Positions 58,703 through 64,000 of a stretch of DNA of 64,000 bases are shown here, piece after piece. Origin of the DNA: Arthrobacter humicola (GTDB taxonomy: Bacteria > Actinomycetota > Actinomycetes > Actinomycetales > Micrococcaceae). Both the position numbers and the translations under genes were made by a program. Below the pieces are notes generated by a model that was not told the origin of the DNA, did no database searches, and saw only the letters and a list, made by a program, of their open reading frames with translations. The stretch is from NCBI RefSeq assembly GCF_022803015.1, contig NZ_JAFKON010000001.1, positions 744,001 to 808,000 of the forward strand, in the 5' to 3' direction. How positions within the stretch are numbered: the stretch's first letter is position 1; each line of letters begins with the position of its first letter.

Positions 58703-59989
58703 CTAGAAGTGCGTGAGGCAGTGCGGTGAACGTTCGACGGCGAACATGAGCCGCGCTGTCAGCGCCGCCCCGGCCGTGTGCTCGGTGATCCGGCCGGCAG
58801 CTTTCAGGGTCACCGGACAAACGGCGCCCAGATAGATGGAGCCGAGGTCCGCGACATCAAGGGACAGGTCCGGCGCAGCCTCCGGAGCCGGCCTCACTGT
58901 GGCCTCTCCCCCGCAGACCGTGAGCGCGAAGGTGCCGGCCGCGAAGCCGAGACTGTCCCTGACCGCGAGAACGACCGTCCCGTCGGCCGAATACCGCCGG
59001 GCCCCCAGCACCCGGGCCGGGTCCAGGACCCGCAGCCACAGCATGTCGCGGTGGTCCGATGCCTCGACGCATCGCGGGTCCTCAAGCGCCCAGGTCAGGG
59101 GGTCGTCCACCGGTGCATCCTGCCAGCTGATCCGGTCCACGAGGTCGATGCTGCCCAGGAACTGCCAGAGTTCCAGGTAGGCGGCGTCATTCGCGGCCAC
59201 GAGGTCCACGACCTCCATGGTGTACGGCTTGGCGTCCCACCCGGCGAACTTGTAGGACACGTAGCCGTCCACGGTTCCGGCGGCGTCGTAGTGCAGGGCG
59301 CAGCGGATTGCCTCGTCCTCGCTGCCGTCCCGGCCGAGCATGCCCGCGGACCGCAGCCGGTACGCTTCCTGCCGCGAGATCGATCCGGGCATGGACGCGT
59401 GGACCTGGCCAAAAACCTTGGGCGCCAGTTCCAGCAGGACCTTGCGGTCCGCAATCTCCACGGAGCCGGCGGGCGCATGGCCCAGCCGGAAGCGCGGCCC
59501 GGTGTCGACCTTGATGCTGCGCTCGAAGGTGGCCACGCCGTAACCGAACCGGCCATAGATCGAGGCTTCCGAGGCGGTCAGTGCCGCCAGCGCGACGCCG
59601 TCCGCCTTCGCCGCGGCGAGGTCCTCGGTCATCATCCGCCGCAGCAGCCCCTGCCGGCGGTGGGTCCCGCGCACGGTGACGGCCGTGACCAGCTGGGCTT
59701 CGAGCTGACGGCCGTAGCCGATGTTCAGGTCCTTGCGCAGGGTGGCGAAGGTCGCCACCGGGACGTCGGCCGCCAGCGAGTGGGGCGCGACGCCGTCGGC
59801 CTGGTAAACGCCGGTCATTTCACGGTTGTCCACGAGATACATGGCCAGGATCTTGTCCACGAAGTCGTCTTTGCGCGGCTCCTCGTAGAAGCCGATCCCG
59901 ACCCCGCTCAGCCACGCCGTGCCTTGCGCGTAGTCCGCCTCGTCCTTCGCGACCGCGCGGAACCGCTTGAGCTCGTACTTATCTGCCAC
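58703..59989 (-). CDS. Eis-like GNAT N-acetyltransferase with SCP2 domain
   Basis: 428-aa protein of the Eis family: tandem GNAT folds followed by a sterol-carrier-like domain. Seen: VTAVTVRGTHRRQGLLRRMM (acetyl-CoA motif), LTASEASIYGRFGYGVA, and the C-terminal ending with LMFAVERSPHCLTHF typical of Eis, where the terminal carboxylate acts in catalysis. Eis proteins acetylate aminoglycosides or protein lysines; natural substrate here unknown. GTG start with GGGGAG 9 nt upstream. Confidence 0.88.
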   Translation of the reverse strand: MADKYELKRFRAVAKDEADYAQGTAWLSGVGIGFYEEPRKDDFVDKILAMYLVDNREMTGVYQADGVAPHSLAADVPVATFATLRKDLNIGYGRQLEAQLVTAVTVRGTHRRQGLLRRMMTEDLAAAKADGVALAALTASEASIYGRFGYGVATFERSIKVDTGPRFRLGHAPAGSVEIADRKVLLELAPKVFGQVHASMPGSISRQEAYRLRSAGMLGRDGSEDEAIRCALHYDAAGTVDGYVSYKFAGWDAKPYTMEVVDLVAANDAAYLELWQFLGSIDLVDRISWQDAPVDDPLTWALEDPRCVEASDHRDMLWLRVLDPARVLGARRYSADGTVVLAVRDSLGFAAGTFALTVCGGEATVRPAPEAAPDLSLDVADLGSIYLGAVCPVTLKAAGRITEHTAGAALTARLMFAVERSPHCLTHF

Positions 59990-60026
59990 GTACTTTCTCC
60001 CCCTGAGAATCTCGGGTCCCGGCCGA

Positions 60027-60091
60027 GCCGGAACGAAAACTGCCGGACCGAAAACTGCCGGACCGAATAATACTTGCCGGACCGAAACCTT
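60027..60091 (-). repeat. Imperfect tandem repeat x4 between polA and the Eis-like gene
   Basis: Units gccgga(a/c)cgaaaact (15), repeated (15), then 19- and 16-bp variants. They start about 18 nt after the polA stop on the minus strand. Confidence 0.75.
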
Positions 60092-60109
60092 GCCGATACC
60101 GGTCCAGCG

Positions 60110-62983
60110 TTAGTGCCCCGCCTCGTACCAGCTGGAGCCGATGCCGATCTGGACGTCCAGCGGAACGCTGAGGTCCGCGGCCGAGCCCATTTGCTCGGTC
60201 ACCAGCTTCTCCACGGCCTCGCGCTCACCCGCGGCGACTTCGAGGACAAGTTCATCATGGACCTGCAGGAGCATGCGCGATTTCAGGCCCCGTGCCGCCA
60301 GTTCCGCGTGCACACCCAGCATGGCGCGCTTGATGATGTCAGCCGCCGATCCCTGGATGGGCGAGTTCAGCGCGATGCGCTCCGCATTCTCACGCAGCTG
60401 GCGGTCGGTGCTGGTCAGGTCCGGGAGGTAGCGCCGGCGCCCCTCGATGGTGGCGGTGTAGCCGTCGATCCGGGCCTGGTCCACCACGCCGCGGAGGTAG
60501 TCACGGACGGCGCCGAACCGGTCAAAGTAGTCCTTCATGAGGGTCCGCGCCTCGTCAACGGAGATCTCCAGCTGCTTGGACAAACCGAACGAAGTCAGCC
60601 CGTACGCGAGGCCATAGGACATCGCCTTGACCTTGGACCGCATGGCGCTGGTCACCTCATCGGTGGGCACATGGAAGATGTTCGAGCCCACGAACCGGTG
60701 GAGGTCTTCGCCGTCCTTGTAGGCCTGGATCAGGCCGGCGTCGCCCGAGAGGTGCGCCATGATGCGCATTTCGATCTGAGAGTAGTCCGCGGAGAGCAGG
60801 CACTCGTAGCCCTCGCTGACCACAAAGATGCCACGGACGCGCCGGCCTTCCTCGCTGCGGATCGGGATGTTCTGCAGGTTGGGGTTGTTGGACGAGATCC
60901 GGCCCGTGGCTGCGACGTTCTGCGCGTACGTGGTGTGGATCCGGCCGTCTTCCGTGACGGACTTCTTCAGCGACTCCAGCATCTGGCGCAGCTTCGACGA
61001 CTCCCGGTGCGCCATGAGCTGGACCAGGAATTCGTGCCCGGTCTTTTCCAGCAGGTTTTTGAGTGACGCGGCGTCGGTGGTGTAGCCGGACTTGATTTTC
61101 TTGGTCTTCGGCAACTGGAGTTCGTCGAACAGCACGGTCTGGAGCTGCTTCGGCGAACCAAGGTTGACCTCGTGGCCGATCGCGGCGAACGCCAGCTCCT
61201 GGGCGTTGTCGATCACCTTGGCGAGATCCGACAGCTGCTCGTCCATGCGGGGCATGTCGATGGCGATTCCCGCGAGTTCCATATCGGCGAGGACGAGGCT
61301 GACGGGCAGTTCCAGCGTGGTGAGCAGGTCCTGGGCTTTGCGTTCCGTCAGTTCTGATTCGAAGAAGCGGCTCAGGGCCTGGACGACGGCGGCCACGTGG
61401 ACCAGCGCGCCGGCGGTGGCGGCGTCGTCGCCGTCGAACGCCAGCTCAAGCTGGCCTGCCTTGGCCGCCTCGGTCGACACCGAGATGTTCAGGTGGTGCT
61501 GCGCCAGCTCGGCGAGTTCATAGCTGCGGCGGTCGGGCTGGATGAGGTAGCCGGAGATGGAGGTGTCATCCACCACGCCTTCCAGTTCCAATCCGCGGGC
61601 GTGGAGGGCCTTCAGGGCAGCCTTGAACCCGTGCATCACCTTGGGCGCCTGGGCGTCCCGCAGCCACGCCGCCAGGACGTTTTCGGCGGCAGCGTCCTGG
61701 CTGGCCAGGTCGATATAGACGGCGGAGTCGTCGCGGACGATCGCCACCGCTGCGGCGTCCTCGCCGATCCGGCCTGGCACGAGATCGACCGCCACTGCGG
61801 AGCGCTTGCCGGCACCGGCCGCGAGGAACGCACTGAGCTCGGCTGCGTCGGACGGGACCACGAAACCGGGCGTTTCGAGGCTTTCCCGCTCGGCTTCGGC
61901 AACTTCACTGCCGTAGAGAGCAAAGAGCCGGGTCCGGATGGTCTTGAATTCCAGGGCGTCGAACAGCTCCTCGAGGGCGGCCTGGTCCGGCCGCGGGTCC
62001 GCGAGCTCGTCCAACGTAACTGGCAGGTCCAAGTCGGTGTGCAGCCTGTTGAGGCGCCGGTTGCGCTTGACGTCGTCAACGTATTCGCGCAGCGAGTCCC
62101 CCACCTTCCCGCCGATCGCGTCGACGTTCTCCAGGACCCCCTCCAGACCGCCGTAAAGGTTGATCCATTTCGCTGCCGTCTTGGGGCCGACGCCGGGAAC
62201 GCCGGGGAGGTTGTCCGCGGATTCCCCCACCAGGGCGGCGAGGTCCGAGTACTGGGCCGGGCTGACGAAGTACTTCTCCTGGATGGCGTCCGCGTCCATG
62301 CGGGGAATGTCGCTGACACCCTTTTTGGGGTACAGGACGAAAACGTTGTCGGTGATGAGCTGGAAGGCGTCGCGGTCGCCTGAGACCAGCAGCACTTCGT
62401 AACCGGCCTTTTCCCCCATTGCGGCGAGGGTGGCCAGGATGTCGTCAGCTTCCCAACCGGGCATTTTGATGGTCTTGATGCCCCAGGCGCCCATGACCTT
62501 GTCGATGAGGTCGATCTGGCCGCTCATTTCCCGCGGGGTCTCGTTGCGTCCGCCCTTGTACTCGCTGTATTCGGCCTTGCGGTGCGTCGTGTCATCGGAG
62601 ACGTCGAAGGCGACCGCCACGTGGGTGGGCTTTTGCTCCTTGATCAGGTTGATCAGCATGGACGTGAAGCCGTGGACGGCGTTCGTGTGCTGGCCCGTGG
62701 CGGTGGAGAACTTGTCCGCGGGCAGGGCGAAGAATGCCCGGAACGCCATGGAGTGCCCATCCAGTACGAGTAGCCGCGGCTGGTCCGTGATCGGAATCAC
62801 GGGGGCCTCGGTGGCGGAAACCGACGCCGCGGCCCGGCTGGATTTTCCGGCACGCTTGGCCGCAACCCCTGAATCCGGCGCATCTGCCGGGAGAAGGTCT
62901 GCCGCGGTGTCCGCGGAAAGGGGGGCAGCATTTTGGGGGGCTGCATTCTCGAGGACAAGGGCCGGTTTGGTAGTTTCACTCAC
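60110..62983 (-). CDS. polA: DNA polymerase I
   Basis: 957-aa repair and Okazaki-fragment polymerase. N-terminal ~60 residues are a variable tail, then a 5'-nuclease domain (LLVLDGHSMAFRAFFALP), a degenerate 3'-5' exonuclease domain (AVAVDLVPGRIGED where active enzymes have a D-x-E), and a family A polymerase with motif A SADYSQIEMRIMAHLSGD, motif B KVKAMSYGLAYGL and motif C LLQVHDELVLEV. The GTG at 62983 (MSETTKP) lies 7 nt after TAGGCT; I prefer this leaderless start over the longer open frame, which crosses into the divergent gene. Confidence 0.95.
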   Translation of the reverse strand: MSETTKPALVLENAAPQNAAPLSADTAADLLPADAPDSGVAAKRAGKSSRAAASVSATEAPVIPITDQPRLLVLDGHSMAFRAFFALPADKFSTATGQHTNAVHGFTSMLINLIKEQKPTHVAVAFDVSDDTTHRKAEYSEYKGGRNETPREMSGQIDLIDKVMGAWGIKTIKMPGWEADDILATLAAMGEKAGYEVLLVSGDRDAFQLITDNVFVLYPKKGVSDIPRMDADAIQEKYFVSPAQYSDLAALVGESADNLPGVPGVGPKTAAKWINLYGGLEGVLENVDAIGGKVGDSLREYVDDVKRNRRLNRLHTDLDLPVTLDELADPRPDQAALEELFDALEFKTIRTRLFALYGSEVAEAERESLETPGFVVPSDAAELSAFLAAGAGKRSAVAVDLVPGRIGEDAAAVAIVRDDSAVYIDLASQDAAAENVLAAWLRDAQAPKVMHGFKAALKALHARGLELEGVVDDTSISGYLIQPDRRSYELAELAQHHLNISVSTEAAKAGQLELAFDGDDAATAGALVHVAAVVQALSRFFESELTERKAQDLLTTLELPVSLVLADMELAGIAIDMPRMDEQLSDLAKVIDNAQELAFAAIGHEVNLGSPKQLQTVLFDELQLPKTKKIKSGYTTDAASLKNLLEKTGHEFLVQLMAHRESSKLRQMLESLKKSVTEDGRIHTTYAQNVAATGRISSNNPNLQNIPIRSEEGRRVRGIFVVSEGYECLLSADYSQIEMRIMAHLSGDAGLIQAYKDGEDLHRFVGSNIFHVPTDEVTSAMRSKVKAMSYGLAYGLTSFGLSKQLEISVDEARTLMKDYFDRFGAVRDYLRGVVDQARIDGYTATIEGRRRYLPDLTSTDRQLRENAERIALNSPIQGSAADIIKRAMLGVHAELAARGLKSRMLLQVHDELVLEVAAGEREAVEKLVTEQMGSAADLSVPLDVQIGIGSSWYEAGH

Positions 62984-62990
62984 AGGTGCC

Positions 62991-62996
62991 AGCCTA
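62991..62996 (-). promoter_or_regulatory. -10 element of polA (leaderless)
   Basis: TAGGCT on the minus strand with a 7-nt gap to the GTG. The divergent thioesterase ATG lies only 19 nt from the polA GTG, so the promoters must overlap. Confidence 0.5.
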
Positions 62997-63002
62997 GTTC
63001 CC

Positions 63003-63467
63003 ATGAAGGACAATTTCACGCCCGGCCCCTACGCGACCGAGCTCGCAGCGGCCGGTGTTCCCGAGGAGATGCACGATTGGCTGGGCCAGTACGGCGTCGG
63101 AGCCCTTGTGGTGAAGATGGGGATCCGCTTCCTCGAGATGAGCCCGGAACGCACTGTGGCCACCATGCCGGTGGCGGGGAACACCCAGGTGGCAGGCATC
63201 CTGCACGGCGGGGCCCACGTGGTCCTGGCCGAAACCCTGGGTTCTTTCGCGGCGGGCATGCATGCCGGCCCCAACCGTCAGGCGCTGGGGATCGAGGTCG
63301 GCGCGACGCACCACCGGGCGATCTCGGAGGGCACCGTCACCGGCACGTGCACGGCCATCCACCTTGGCCGGACTCTCACCACCCACGAGATCGTGATGAC
63401 CGACGAGCATGGCCGCCGGCTATCCACCGCCCGGATCACGAACCTTATCCGCGATATCGCGCCCTAG
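63003..63467 (+). CDS. PaaI-family hotdog thioesterase
   Basis: 154-aa acyl-CoA thioesterase of the hotdog fold. Seen: the family motif GILHGGAHVVLAETLGSFA with the catalytic-site HGG (H68) and the C-terminal strand ARITNLIRDI. Substrate may be an aromatic or menaquinone-precursor CoA thioester (1,4-dihydroxy-2-naphthoyl-CoA type), but this is not decidable here. ATG is the first start after the polA divergence; no clear ribosome site. Confidence 0.87.
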   Translation: MKDNFTPGPYATELAAAGVPEEMHDWLGQYGVGALVVKMGIRFLEMSPERTVATMPVAGNTQVAGILHGGAHVVLAETLGSFAAGMHAGPNRQALGIEVGATHHRAISEGTVTGTCTAIHLGRTLTTHEIVMTDEHGRRLSTARITNLIRDIAP

Positions 63468-63483
63468 ATCCGCGATATCGCGC
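63447..63483 (+). repeat. 21-bp-period duplication spanning the thioesterase stop codon
   Basis: atccgcgatatcgcgc occurs twice, 21 bp apart; the first copy is followed by cctag, containing the gene's stop. 16 of 16 core bases are identical. Confidence 0.85.
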
Positions 63484-63515
63484 TGGGCGACCGGCCCGGG
63501 CGTAGCCGGATCCGG

Positions 63516-64000
63516 CTACGCCCGGGCCGGGAAGCGGTAGCGCAGTTCCACGATGCCCCTGCCCAGGGTGCGGGAAGATGTCAACTCGAGCGGCGGCGTC
63601 GGGCCCGCCATGGGCAGCAACTGCTTGCCGCCGCCCAGGACCACCGGAATGACCGAGACAATCAGTTCGTCCAGCAGCCCGGCGTCAGCGAACTGCGCTG
63701 CGAGCACGCCTCCACCCACAACCCACACGTTCCGGCCGCCCGCCGCTTCTTTGAGGTCGTCCACGAACTCGCCTACGGCCCCGCGCACAAACGTGACATC
63801 CGCGCCCTTCGGGGCGGCGTGCTCGTGGCGGGTGAAGACCCAGGAGGGTGTGCCCGGATACGGCCAGGTGTCCGGTTCATGCTCCCGAAGCCACGCGTAG
63901 GTCTCGCCGCCCATGACGATGCAGCCGACGTCGGCCATGAACGCGTCATAGCTGTCCTGTCCGCCCTCAAAGCCGTCGAACTGCAGCAGCCAGGCCAGAT
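63516..64000 (-). CDS. Dihydrofolate reductase/RibD C-terminal family protein, 5' end outside window
   Basis: Partial (161 residues present). The frame remains open to the window edge, continuing upstream of the first in-window ATG as LAWLLQFDGFEGGQDSYDAF. Seen: GCIVMGGETYAWL, PSWVFTRHEH and VWVVGGGVLAAQFADAGLLD, the NADPH-binding pattern of the RibD_C/DHFR superfamily. Such stand-alone proteins are abundant in actinobacteria and rarely have known substrates. Confidence 0.85.
   Translation of the reverse strand, partial: LAWLLQFDGFEGGQDSYDAFMADVGCIVMGGETYAWLREHEPDTWPYPGTPSWVFTRHEHAAPKGADVTFVRGAVGEFVDDLKEAAGGRNVWVVGGGVLAAQFADAGLLDELIVSVIPVVLGGGKQLLPMAGPTPPLELTSSRTLGRGIVELRYRFPARA

Noticed and set aside
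58620..58820. 66-codon open frame downstream of the Eis-like gene
   Set aside because: Begins inside the Eis-like gene out of frame, has no ribosome site, and the composition is Arg-rich as in shadow frames.

Overview
The window is a dense, high-GC actinobacterial chromosome segment, most like Micrococcaceae (Arthrobacter/Pseudarthrobacter). The evidence is gene content and order: sufR-sufBD-Rieske-sufC, ctaA/ctaB, tkt-tal-pgi-zwf-opcA-pgl, rbpA, secG-tpiA-pgk-gap, whiA-yvcK-rapZ-uvrC, uvrA, uvrB-coaE, rpsA and polA. Start codons are often GTG and genes overlap by 1-17 nt. I see no rRNA, tRNA, insertion sequence, prophage or CRISPR array. The assignment is by pattern recognition, not by database search.

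Layout. 1-4.1 kb: a thiolase (cut by the window edge) and an acyl-CoA ligase, divergent from a membrane-anchored zinc metallopeptidase, then an unknown protein. 4.3-9.7 kb: the SUF Fe-S assembly operon (minus strand), led by its regulator SufR and closed by a strong terminator; no cysteine desulfurase gene is present. 9.7-17 kb: an ABC exporter pair and heme A synthase, then an islet (membrane protein, acyltransferase, threonine dehydratase-like enzyme) separating ctaA from heme O synthase ctaB. 17-25.7 kb: the pentose-phosphate operon. 25.6-37.2 kb, all minus strand: rbpA, secG, lower glycolysis, superoxide dismutase, whiA-yvcK-rapZ, uvrC, plsC and a HAD phosphatase. 37.4-44.6 kb: uvrA and a GntR-controlled heterodimeric ABC exporter. 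44.7-51.4 kb: a methyltransferase, a DUF3516 helicase, an acetyltransferase, an S33 hydrolase and terC with a yybP-ykoY-type (Mn2+) riboswitch. 51.5-64 kb: uvrB, coaE-grpB, yigZ, an acetyltransferase, a 0.5-kb repeat array, rpsA, an Eis-like acetyltransferase, polA, a thioesterase and a partial dihydrofolate-reductase-like gene.

Functional links: Fe-S and heme biogenesis lie together; glycolysis and the pentose-phosphate pathway are almost contiguous; the complete UvrABC set plus DNA polymerase I is present.

Most notable non-gene signals: (i) an array of RGRCATGTCC-like decamers at 56.4-56.9 kb arranged in a ~172-bp higher-order repeat; (ii) short tandem duplications placed on or just after stop codons at many gene ends, with non-triplet periods, contrasted with 15-bp in-frame repeats inside genes; (iii) a consistent TANNNT-N6/7-start arrangement predicting leaderless mRNAs for uvrA, uvrB, uvrC, polA, coaE, yigZ and others, including back-to-back overlapping -10 boxes between coaE and yigZ; (iv) a perfect 13-nt complement of the rbpA Shine-Dalgarno/start region just upstream of that gene; (v) a LexA-like box at uvrA.
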